Source: Nocardia inohanensis NBRC 100128 (GTDB lineage: Bacteria > Actinomycetota > Actinomycetes > Mycobacteriales > Mycobacteriaceae). Taken from it: 64,000 nt of DNA. Positions within the stretch are counted from its first letter, which is position 1; each line of letters starts with the position of its first letter. This document shows positions 49,501-61,500 of the stretch, one piece after another. The position numbers and the translations under genes were made by a program. The DNA is taken from the NCBI RefSeq assembly GCF_001612945.1, contig NZ_BDBK01000004.1:186001-250000 (forward strand), read 5' to 3'. The notes under the pieces were generated by a model. The model saw nothing but the letters and a program-made list of their open reading frames with translations, was not told the DNA's origin and did no database searches.

Positions 49501-52500
49501 GGCGGTGCCGTCGTGCTCGGCGAGTCCGGCGCGCCGCAGCTCGGCATCGATGGCGGCCAAGCGGTGCGGCGCGACCTCCGAACGCCACGGCTGGTATTCG
49601 TCGCCGTCGCGGGTGTGCATGGGGACCGCGGGCGAAGCCGGGTCGGCCACCCGGCGAGTGAGGAATTTGACCAACGGCAGGCGCTCGCGGGCCTTCCACA
49701 GGGTGGCGGTCTCCTTGAGGATGCGCGCCGGGTTGAACTTGTCCTTCAGATCGGTCAGATCCGGGTCGTGCAGCAGCTCGCCGAGACCGTGCACCAGTGC
49801 GGTCTGGCCTTTGCTGTCATTGCCCGAGCCGGACGGGTACTTCGGCGTGTGACCGGTGAATCCGGATTTGAATGCCTGCCACAGGCGCGCGGCCAGCGAA
49901 GCCCGCGGCGCTTCCGGTTCGGTGCGGGGAGCCGGACGCGCCGCATCCGGCCGATCGACCGCCTCGGCGCGCCAGGTGCCGTCCGCGTCTTCGGTGAGGC
50001 GCACATGGACGCGCTCCCCATCGGCTTCCAGCACCACGCGATGATCCGCGGTGTGCGGATCGCGCCGATCCGACGCCAGCAGATCCGCGACATCCTCCGC
50101 ACTGCGCACATTCTCGGCACGCAGCTCAGCCAACGTGGCGTCGCGATGTGCGGCGGTCAACCGCTCCGGCTCCACCCCGAGCAACCGCGCCCAATCATCC
50201 CGTACCGCGGCATGCTGCGCCCGATGCTCGGGATCGGCGGCCGCATCATGTCGCGCGGCCGCATCCGCCATCGCCTCGATCGCCCCGGCCCGCAACAGAT
50301 TCTCGAACTGCCGCCGCCCACCGACCTCGGCAACCCGCTCCGGGGACCGATCCGCCTCGGACAACCCGATCCGATCGGCCAGCCGCTCCCGCAACTCCTC
50401 GAGTCCCATGGCGCGCGGCCGGTCCGCCGCCTGATCGTCCCGCTGCCGGGACGTGTTCACCTCGTGCGGTTCAGCGCCCGCGGCGCGGCGAGCGGCGTCC
50501 TCCAGCTCCCCGGCACGAGCCAGCCGATCGGCGATGCCCAGCCGCTCCAGTTCGGCTTCCATCGCCCGAACCTGGTCCGGGTCGGCTTCGGTCCGCCAGT
50601 ACTCCTCCTGCCCATATCGTTCCTCGGCGGTGAGCGGAGCGAAATCCGCGGCCTCGCGCATCGGCCGCGCCGGCTCGCCGGTCTCCGGATCGCCGAAATG
50701 TCCACGTGCCCGGGCCATCTCAGCTATCTCTTGCACCACCCCCATCGGATCGGGATGGCGCGCGAACGCCTCCCCCAGTCCGAGCGCTTCCAACAGCCGC
50801 TGTGCCCGCGCCTGCTCCTCCGCGCTTCGCGCTACCCCCGCCTGCGGCTCCAGCTCCGCGACGAAGTCCCGCACCGGCCGCAAAGCCTCCGGCAACGGAT
50901 CCCCATCCCCCGAATAGGGAACCCGTTCCCCCGAATCCGGTTCCACCACAGCGCGATCCCCGATCTCCGGCTCCGAAGCCACCGGCAGCGGCGCTTCAGC
51001 ACCACCGGGTGTGCCGGAGGGCTTTTCGGGTTCGCCCGGGCCGCGCTGCCCGGAGCCGTCCGGATCATCCGGTTCGGAGGACAGCGGGGTTTTCGGGCCA
51101 CCGTCGCTCGGCGGCTTCCCAGCGCCGCCGGCCGCCGGTGTGGATGTCTCCTCGCGCTCCGACGCATTTCGACCGGTCGGCTGCTCGGAGGGGTTGGGCT
51201 CCTCTGGTGTGGAGTGCGGTGTAGCTGGGCCGTGTGGCGGCTGTGCGCCCGGGCCACCCGGTGATTGCGGGGGTGTGGCGACGGCCGGTGTGGCCGGGCC
51301 GGAGGGCGGGATCAACGTATGGACCAGGATTGTGCCGTCGGGGGTCACTTCGACCTGGCGGTAGTGGACCGGGATGCCTTGAGCGGACAGGGATTCGGCT
51401 TCGCCGGGGCGGAGGTAGCCGGTGGGGTCTGGGTGAGGGGTTACGACGTGGACGGCCCGAGGGTCGGTGGTGATGCCGACGCCTGGGCGGTGGATCTGGT
51501 CGGTGGCGGCGTCGAGGATCGAGGCGGTGGCCAGGGCGGTGGCCTCGGCGGCGGATTGTTCGGCGAGGCGGTCGGCCTGGAGGAACTTGCGGTGTTCGCG
51601 TTCGGCTTCGATGCCCTCGCGGAGGAGTTCGGGGTAGGCGGCTTGGGCGGCTTTCTTGTCGCGGAAATGCTGGACCATTTCCTCCGGGGGGACGTCCGTT
51701 CGGGCGATCAAGTCGTTGAGGCGTTGCAGTTCCGCGGCGTGGGCGGGCTTGTAGAGCTGCTGGAGGTCGGCGATATCGAGGCCGGTGGGGTCGATGCCGA
51801 CATGGCGGGCCAGTTCTTGCAGGCGGGTACGGGCCGCGTCCATCGACTGGCGGGCAGTATGCGCCTGGCCGGCGAGGTCGCTGATGCGCTGGGCGGCAGC
51901 CGAGTCTGCGGGCACGTGGATGTCCGGCGGACCGAGACGGGTCCAGCCGCCGTGTTCGGCCGATTCGTTCGTCTGCGAATGCTGTTGCTGCGCACCGGAC
52001 TCGGCATTCGGGTCGTCGCCGGATCGGGTGGTGGACTCGGACTGCTGTCGCGACCCCGCGGCTTGATCATCGGTCGATCCGGACTGCTGGTGTGGTTGCG
52101 AGCCACTCGTGGCCGATTGATCGCCGATCGGGAGGGTCGTGCCGGTGGGTGAACCGGGATGCTTGGGTTCGGTTGGGCCGGTGGGTTTTCCACCCGTGGG
52201 GTCGCCGGGATCGGAATCGCCGGTGGCCGGGTTCTCCGAATCGCCGGTCAGGTGTTCGCCGACCCAGGAGGCGAATTCTGCCGCGCGGTGCAGGTTTTCG
52301 GCGGCGTCGCGGAGATTGCGGAGGAGTTGGGCGGGTCGGCCGTTGTCGAGTTCGACGGTGGGCGCGTCCGAGCCGTCGGGCACCCGGACGGTCGGCGTCG
52401 CCACCACGGTGGGCTCGTGCGGGAGGGTCAGGTCCAGCGGCTTGCCGTCGGGGGCGAGGCGGACGGTGGGTGCTTCGGAGGGGTCTACGGGGTCGAGGCG

Positions 52501-55500
52501 CAGCGTCGGGGCTTCCGACGGGTCGACCGGATCCAGCCGCAGGGTCGGGGCTTCCGACGGGTCGGGGATCAGGCGGTTCGACAGGTCCAGGAGGGTGTCG
52601 CCGTAGTTTTCCGGGGTGAAGTCGGATTCGGTCAGGCGGATGCCGGTGCGGTCGTGCAGCTCGGTCAGGGCCGCGTCCAGGGCGTCGTGGGCGGCGGTGA
52701 GCACGCGATCGGCGACGGTCGCGGGGGTGTCGGACTGTGCGGCGGCGAGGTCGGTGAGCTGACGCTGATCGGTTTCCAGGCGGGCCAGGCGATCCTGGGC
52801 ATCGAGGTAGCGTTCGGCGGCCGTTGCCAGGTCGAGGCGGCCGCGGTCGGTGGGTGACAGGCGCGGACGGTAGGGGTCGCCGATCTCCTCGCGGATGGCG
52901 GCGATTCCGTCGCGGGTCAGCTGGTCCGGGGTGACCGGCAAGCCGGTCGCGGCGGCGTCGCGGGCGGCTTCGAGCAGGGCGAGATCTTCTCGCGCGTAGT
53001 GGATTTCGCGTTCCAGGCGGACGTGCGCCGGTTCGTTGTCGCGGGTGATCGCCAGGTCTTCGTCGGAGAATCTGGACAGGAACTCCTCGGCGAGCCGCAG
53101 CCGGTGGACGGCATCGCGGACCGGGACCAGTTCGGGTGTCCATACCTCGCCTTGATCCAACGGCATGGCGGTCATCCGGTCGACGGCGGCGATGACGCGA
53201 TCCACATCGCCGGGCCAGCGTCCGGGCTCCGCGGCCAGCAGGGCTTCGAGATCGGCTCGCGCGCTTTCGACTTCGCGGCGCATCACATCCACGGGCGTCT
53301 CGTCCGACCCGGCGGCGGCCGCCAGGTCGGCGCGCAATGCGGCATCCAATTCCGCCACCCGCTGCTGTGCCCGCGTGTACTCGGCCGCCGCGTCCCGCAG
53401 ATCCTGAATGCGCTGTTCATTACCCGGCAGCGTGCCCGCCTCGCGCGCATTGCGGGTCTCCAGATAGTCGGCGGTGCCGGGCAGCCGCTCGGGGGTGAGG
53501 TCGCCGTCCGCGATGGCCCGGTTGTGCTCCAGGTACATCCGGCCGACCGCGTAGTCCCGGCCGTCCCGTGCCAGCTCGAACTCGTGCCGTGCGGCCGCCA
53601 GATCGGTGAGCAGCTGTTCGCGGCTACGCGGCGGCGCTTGCGGCTCCGGCGGCGTGGTGAGCCGATTGTGTTCGCCCGCAAGCCGTTCCAGCGCGTCGAT
53701 ATCGCGGGCCCGCGCCGCGACCTCCTCCCGCAAGGTATCGATGACCGCCGCCAGGTCCTTGACCTTCAACCGCTCATGCTTCTCGATCTTGCCGTCGCGG
53801 TAGACGTCGTAGATGTCGGAGTAGCGCTTGTTGCGTACCCGGTCGACGATCTCGGCCAGCTGCTCGGGGCTGAACGCGCGCTGACCGGGTTCGCGCCCGT
53901 CCCGGTACTCGGTGTAGGCGGTGGCCGGATCGCTCGCGCGCATGGTCCGCAAGACCTGCTCGAACTGCGCCGGCGTCATCCGATCGTGCAGGCCCTTGGC
54001 CTGATCACGATAGATCTCGGCGGACCGGCCGATATCCTCCAGGTCGATGCCCAGCAGGCGCGACCACACATTGCTGGATTGCGACAGATCCGGGGCGATC
54101 GGTGGCTCGCCGACGAACTCGGTGCGCAGGGCCCGCAGGATCTCCGGCGCGTTGCCGTCGTGGATGGGCAGTTCGCCGTCGGCGACCCGCGGATCCCGGT
54201 CCATCTCGAGGCGCAGCCCCTCGCGGAACGGGTCCAGCCCGGACAGGGTCGCGGCGTACTCCGCCAGTGCGGCAATGAGTTCGGGGCGTTCCTGCGAGCG
54301 GTACAGCAGGTTGTTGATCGCGTCGAGTACGGCCTTCGGGTCGGTGCTCTTCGGATCCGGCTCGTAGGCGATGAGTTCGGCCGGATCGTCGCGATCCTTG
54401 ACGTGCTTGTGCGCGTACAGCTCCTCCGGCCGCACCCCGAGCCGCTCGGCGAGCTGGTCGCGGGCCCGCAGCACGGTGTCGCTGCTGACGTTGTCGCGCA
54501 GCAGTTTCGCGTAGTCGAGCAGGTCGCCGACGGCTTGCGCGCGCCGCGCCACCCGCACGGCCGGGTCGGCCATGGCGGTGGCGAGGGCTTCCGGAGTCAG
54601 GGTGTGCGGGTCGAGGCCGAGCCGGTGCGCGAGGTTCTGGAGCACCCGGTCCAGATCGTGGAAGTTGTCGATGGCGTCGCTGCTGCGGATGAAGTCCGCC
54701 ATGCCCTCGATCTGCGCGGCGCGCAGGGCATTGTCCTGACGCAGGGCGGCGATGGTGTCAGCGAGCCGGTCGGGGCCCAGATCCATCAGATAGGCCGAGA
54801 GCCGCGCCGCGGCCTCGTTGCGTTCGGCGCGCACTACATCCGGGTCGCGCGGTGCGGCGGGTTCCGTGTTCGGCGGCGATTCCGGTTGCGGCACTGTGGT
54901 TTCCGGATGCGCGGCCACCACTCGCCACGGTTCCTCCCCATTGCGCAGCATGAGCAGCGGCGTCTCCCGGCCGTCGAGCACCGGTCGTTCCAGGCGCGCG
55001 TGCGGGGAGTCGACCGCGACCACGGCGATCCCATCCGGCTGCACCGCCATGACGCGGTAATCCACGCGCAGCGCACCGCTGTTCACCAAATCGGCCAGAT
55101 CCGGGCGGCGGGCCAGGGTGTCGGCGAGCGCCTGATCGTGGTCGACATCGCCGCGAATCACCACCAGGTGATTGGGATCTCCGGGGTGGTCGCCAGGCCG
55201 CACACCGATACCGGGTTCGACCGGGACGCCGCCGTTCTCCTCCAGCCAGCGCCGCGACGTGATCTCGTTGAAGTCGTCGGTGCGGGCCTGCGCCTCGTCC
55301 TGCGCGCGCAGGAATTCGTCGACGGCAGCGGAGAATTCGGAGAGCCGGTCGGCGCTGTCGCGCACCTCCATCCGCAGGTCGCCGATGGTGTGCGCGAGAT
55401 CGTCCGGCCGCAGATCGGCGAGATCCACATCGAGCAGCTGCGCCCAGTTGGAGCGCTCCTCGAGGATCTGGTCGCGGCGCAGCGCATCCTCGAAGAACTT

Positions 55501-58500
55501 GCCGTCCAGGTATTCCGGGGCGTCGCCGCCCATATCGTCGAAGTGGCGTGCGGATTCGCCGCCGTTGTTGACGCCCTCGAAATCCATTGCGGTGGGGCGT
55601 GGATCGCGGGGGCGGTAAGCCAGGTCCGGGTCATCCGGTGCGGCGCCGTCCAATTCACGGCGGCGGTCGGCCTTGCGCTGCTGGATCTCGCCCTGCTCGA
55701 CCTCGAAAGCGGCACGCGCGAAACGGCCCAGCGGATTCTTGTCGTTGATGGCGACCGGGCGGAACGGGACTCGCGCGTCCTCGTCGTTGTAGCGCTGGGC
55801 GGCATCGCGCAGGGCTTCGATACCGCCGGCTCGGCGCATCAGGCGATAGATCTGCTCGTTCACCGCGCGGCGCAGGGTCTCCGGATTGCCGTCGGCGAGC
55901 TGGATGCCGTCGCGGTTGGCCAAGCGCACCAGTTCGTCCAGGGCGGCATCGCGGGTCGCGATGGCGTCGACCACCGATTCGGGGACGTCGGGGCCGAAAC
56001 GAGGGGCGGGCGGTTCCTCCGACTGCGGGGCCTCGGGCTCCGGTTCCGGCTTGGGCAGTGCGGCATAGTCGGCCTCGGTCATGAAGCCGCCGACGCGCAT
56101 GGAATCCTCGACCTCGGCGCGCAGTCGCGGGTCGGCCTCGGTGTACCAGGGCTGATATTCGCCGCCGTCGCGAGTGCGCATGGGCAGGGCGTCGGGCGAG
56201 ATGTCGGCGATGCGGCCGGTCAGCAAGCGCAGCACCGGCATTCGCTCGCGGACCTGGAGGATGCCCGCGACCTCCTTCAAGATGCGGACCGGATTCCAGT
56301 CGTCGCCGATCTCGGCCAGCACGTCGATGTGGGCGACATCGCCGAACAGGTGGGTCAGCTCGACCTGGCCTTCCTTGTCCTTGCCCGAACCAGACGGGTA
56401 TTTCGGGGTGAAGGGCCGGAAGCCTTCGAGGATCTTGCGCAGGGCGCGCCGCAACCGGCCCGGCTGGGGCCGCTCGGTTTCGGGGCGGGCCGGGGACGGC
56501 AGATCGGGGCGGCGCACCATTTCCGCGTGCGGATGACCGTCGGAGTCGGTGGTGACGCGCACGTGCACGCGCTGCCCGTCGGCCTCCAGCACCAGGCGAT
56601 GGCCCGTGGCTGGATCCGGATCGTGGAAGGCGGCGGCGACGAGATCGGTGATATCGCCTGCGCGCCGGACGGTTTCGGCGCGCAGATCGTTCAACACCGT
56701 GTCGTGGTCGGCTCCGGGTCGCACCAGCTCCGGATCGACGCCGAGCAACCGGGCCCAGTCGTCGCGATCACGCGCCGCGCGCGCCCGCGCATCGGGATCA
56801 CCGGCCTGGTCGTGATGGGCGATCGCCGCCGCCAGGGCCTCAACCGCACCGGCGCGCAGCACATTCCGGTATTGCAGCTCGCCCGCGATCTCCGGCAACC
56901 GGTCACGCGTGAGTTCCTCCGGCCGCAACCCGAGCCGGTCCGCGATCTCCTGCCGCAGCTGGTCCAACCCCAGAACGCGCCGTTCCTCCCGCGCCGCACG
57001 GGAATCCGGCTCCGCCCACGGCTCCATCCCCCGCCGCGGAGTCTTCGATTCGCCTTCGTGCCGCTGCCCACCTGTATCCGAGCCGGGTTCGCGTCGCTCC
57101 TCCGCACCGACGGCATGCGGTTCGCTCCGCTGTTCACCGGGAGCGCTTTCGCTTTCGTGCCGCTGCTCATCAGGCGCGATATCGGGCTCGTGTGGCGGGG
57201 CGGGCAGTTCGCGGGTGGACTCCTCGGCGCGCCTGCGCTGCTCCTCCAGTTCGGCGCGGGTCAATCGCTCGTCGAGGCCGAGGGCGCGATGCTCGGCGTC
57301 GATGGCGTGCAGCTGTTCCGGGGGAACTTCGGTGCGCCAGAACTCCTCGGTGCCATAGCGTTCCGCGGCTGTGAGCGGACGCAGCTCCTCGGAGTTCATG
57401 GCGCGCGGCGCGCGGTTCTGCTCGGGATCGCCGAAAGCACCTCGAGCACGGGCGATCTCGGCGACCTCGCGCAGGGCGACCAGCGGATCGGGGTGACGCC
57501 GGAGTACCGGATCGAGGCCGAGCGCATCCGACAGCGCACGAGCATGGGCCCGCATTTCCGGAGTCGGCTGCCCCGCACCCGAAACATCGGCCACCCGCAG
57601 GAAATTGGCCACCGCGAACAACGCGTCCGAAGCGAGCGCGGGCTGCGCCGGACCAGGCTCGGGCGTACCCGCCCCCTCGTCCACCACCACCGCCTGCGCA
57701 CCCGCTTCCGGGTGCACCACGGGGAGCTCCACCGTCCTCGCGTTCGGGTCGTGCACCGGCGCAGCAGATTCCGGCTGGGGCTCCCGACTGACCGGAACCG
57801 TATCGGCGTCCGGGTCGTGCACCGGGCCGCCGCCATTTTGCGGATCCCGGTTCAGCGGCACCGTGTCGGCGTTCGGATCATGAACGGGCACGGCGTTTTC
57901 ACCCTGCGCAGGATGTTGCACCGGCACGGTGGTGGCGTCCGGATCGTGTACTGGGGGGCTGGGGTCGGGGCGGCCGCCGAGGCCCTCCCAGCGGAAGTCG
58001 GCGAGTTGCCATTCCATGTGGGCGAGGATTTCGGCGGATTCGGCTTCGAACTCGGCCATGCGGCGGGCGGGGGTGCCTTCGGGCTGGAGTTCGGCTATCT
58101 CCCAGAGGAATTGGGCGTGGCGGTCGCGCATTTGCGCGTTCCAGTCGGCTTGGATGGCTCGCTGGCGGCGGAGCCATTCGCTGTCGCCGCCGGTGGGTTC
58201 GGGGTTGCCGGGGGCGGGCGGGGGTTCGTGCGGGGGTTGGCCGTCGCCGGTGGAAGCCGGGTCGGGGTGAGTGGCCGGGTCGACTGGTTCGGAGCGCTGT
58301 TCCGGGGTCGATCGTGACGGGTCGGGTTCTCCCGGTTCGGGTTCCGAGGGCCGGGAGTGCTCGCGGACGGGCGGCTCCGAGGGCGAATCGGGGTGCGGTC
58401 GCGGGCCTGGATGATCGGCGGCGGGATCGGCGTGTGCGACGAGCCGGTCGTAGAGGACCTTCGCGGGGGCGCTGGCGTTGTCGCCGTTGAGCATGACGTC

Positions 58501-61500
58501 GGCGAAGGCTTCCGCCAGGGCTTCGGGAACATCCAGACGGCCGTTCTCGAAGCTGTAGCCGGTCAGTTCGCCGATCCAGTCGGCGACTTCGTTCTCGTCG
58601 CGGGAACCGTGCAGTTCGGCGAATCGGTCGGCCAGCGCTTCGAGAGTCCCGTCCCGGGATTGGCGCTGGCCGGCCGTATCGAGTGCGTGACCGAGCTCGT
58701 GCACGATCGCCGAATACACCGGCCGTTCCGCCGAACCCGGCACGTGATAGCCGCGTGCTTCGTCCTGATGCGCCTGGCCGGCCATCCCGGCGGGGTCGCC
58801 TGCCCACAGACCGTTGAGCACGATCCGGTCGGTGCGCCAGTGCCCATGGGCGTCGGGGCTGCTCTCGGCCACCGCCAGCGAGGTGGGGTGATCGAGCAGC
58901 GACTCGATCTCGAAGCGGGTGACGGTGTCCGCGAGATGCGGGAACCGGGTGAACACATCGTCGACGGCGCGGGCGTATTCGCGCAGGACATCGGTGGAGT
59001 ACCGGAGGTCGAAGCCGCCGACCTCGACATTCCAGCGCGACCGGAGTTCCGCGGCGACCGTGTCGCGGTCCATGGCCGACCATTCGTCGACCGGCAGGCG
59101 CGGATCGGGAGCATCCCAGGGTTCGGCCGGTTCCGGAGGAGTCAGCATCGAATTGCGTTCCCCGGGCGGGTGCTCGCCGTCGTCCTGCGAAGGTGTGCTG
59201 TCGTGGCCGCCCGGTTCCGCGAGCTCGGCGCGCGCCTCCGTCGCCCGCGCCGTCATCAGGTCGTAGAGCACCCGGGACGGTCGACTCGCGTGTTCACCGT
59301 TCAGCAGTACATCGGCGAACGCCTCCGCCAGGGCTTCCGGCCGATTGATGCTGCCGTCGCCGCGGAAACTGTAGTTGGACATGCCGTCCGACACCCACGT
59401 GAGGTACTCGAGCAGCGTGCGGTCCTCACCCGGGTTCGCCTCCGCGAAGTACCGGCTCAGCTCGACCTCGATATCGCCGCGCGCGCGGAACTGGCCGGTG
59501 AAGTCCACCGCGTGGCCGAGCTCGTGCACGATCGTCGAATAGATCGGGCGCAGACCGGAATTCGGTACGAAGAAATGCGCGTGCTCGTCGCTCTGTGTAC
59601 TGGCGTGGAAGCCTTGTGGGTTCGCGGCCCACTCCGCACTGAGCACGATCCGCTGGGTGATCAGGCGGCCGTTCGCGTCGTAGGCCGGGACCGCCTCCGC
59701 GTACGCGCCGCGGTTCACGGTCTCGCCGATCTCGAGAATGCCGCGATCGATATGGGCGCCGTGGTCGGCGAGCACATCCTCCACCGCGCGGGCGAATTCG
59801 CGCATCACCTCGGGATCGATTCGCGCGGAATCGAATCCGAGCACATCCTGGAAGCCGAACTCGGCCTTCAAACGGTCGACGACGCCGTCGGCATCCAGGT
59901 GCGACCACGAGTCGTCCGGTCGCGGCGACCAATCCGGTTGCGGCGGTCCAGCTTCCGGGGTTTCGGACTTCCAGTCCGCACCGTCGAAGAACTCCGGGCC
60001 GTCACTCTCCGCGCGGTGCGACGAGGCGTCGTGGGTCCAGTCGCTGCCGTCGAAGAACTCGGGACCCTCCGGCTCCGAGGCGCGGGGGCGCGCCGCTGCG
60101 ATATCCGGTTGTGGTCCAGCGTTCTTCGGGGGTGCGTGCGCTTCCGGAGTCGTGTGGTCGGGGGTCGCGCCCGGGCCCTGCTCGTCCAGTGCTGTCGAGG
60201 TCAGCAGCTCGTAGAGCGCACGCGCCGGCTCGCTGGCGTTGTCGCCGTTGAGCAGGACATCGGCGAAGGCTTCGGCGAGCGCTTCCGGGGCATCGATCCA
60301 CGGCGTGCCCTCCTCGAAGCTGTAATCCGACATCCGCTGGATCCAGGCGTCGTACTCGGCGAGCACCGGGTTTTCGCCGTACAGCTGCTTGTAGCGGTTC
60401 AGCAGCGCGTCGTCGATGTCGTCGCGGGCCCGCATCTGACCGCTGAAGTCCACCGCATGACCGAGCTCGTGCACGATCACCGAATGGATCGGGCGCGCAC
60501 CGGAATTCGGGACATGGAAGTTCACCGCCTCGTCGCCCATGGTGGCCTGCCGGAACGTCTCCGGGTCGTTCGCCCATGCCTCGCTGAGCACGATCTTCTC
60601 GGTGTAATGCCGCCCGTTCGCATCGGTCCCCGGCGTGGCCTCCGCATACGCGTTCTGGTGCACGGTCGGCCCGACCTCGAGCACCCGCACATCCATCAAC
60701 CCGCTGTGCTCCGCCATCACGTCGTCCACCGCACGAGCGAACTCGCGCAGCACCTCGACATCGGCGACCCGGTCGAACCCGTTGATCTCCCGGAACCCCC
60801 ACCGATCCACGAGCCGATCGACAATCCCGTCCCGATCGAGCGGGGCCCAAGCGTCATCCGGCCGCGGTGACCAGTCGCCCTGCTCCGGCGCGGCGTCCGG
60901 CGGGGTGGAATCATCCGCCTGATCCGTGGTCTCCGGAGCATCCTTCGGCTGCGGCGTATCCGCGCCGGCCGGCTCGACAGCACTCCGCTCCGGCGGCGCG
61001 GGTTCGGAAGCAGCAAGCCGCAACTCGTCTTCCGGCCGCCGCTCCCCCCTGGTCCGCCGGAACTCGTCGTCCGCGACCGGCGTCTGCGGAGATTCCTCAT
61101 CGCCACGCCGCGTCGGGGACTGTGAGTCGTCGATTTCCGGAGTGTTGGCGTCCTCCTCACCGAGGGTGGGTTTCCGCTGGGCGCCAGCGTCACCGGGCAC
61201 GCGATCGTCGGCGTCGTCGCCACCGGACACACGGTCATCGGCGTCGTCGCCACCGGACACACGGTCATCGGCGTCGTCGCCACCGGACACACGGTCATCG
61301 GCGTCGTCGCCACCGGACACACGGTCATCGGCGTCGTCGCCACCGGACACACGGTCATCGGCGTCGTCGCCACCGGACACACGGTCATCGGCGTCGTCGG
61401 CCGCGGGCGGGGTGTGGTCGTCTGTGTGGTCGCTCGAAGGGGGTAGGTCGTCGGGGGTGGACTCCTCGTCTTCGTCTTGGCCCGGGGTCGGGGTGCGGTC

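Noticed and set aside
52999..58317. Very long plus-strand open frame antisense to the giant gene, with others nearby
   Set aside because: Composition-driven shadow of a high-GC gene. Its translation is a Val/Gly/Arg-rich mirror with no domains, and the minus-strand frame contains recognisable motifs throughout.
61208..61399. Regular 30-bp array that could be taken for a CRISPR
   Set aside because: Units abut without spacers, encode an acidic decapeptide in frame, and no cas gene is present.
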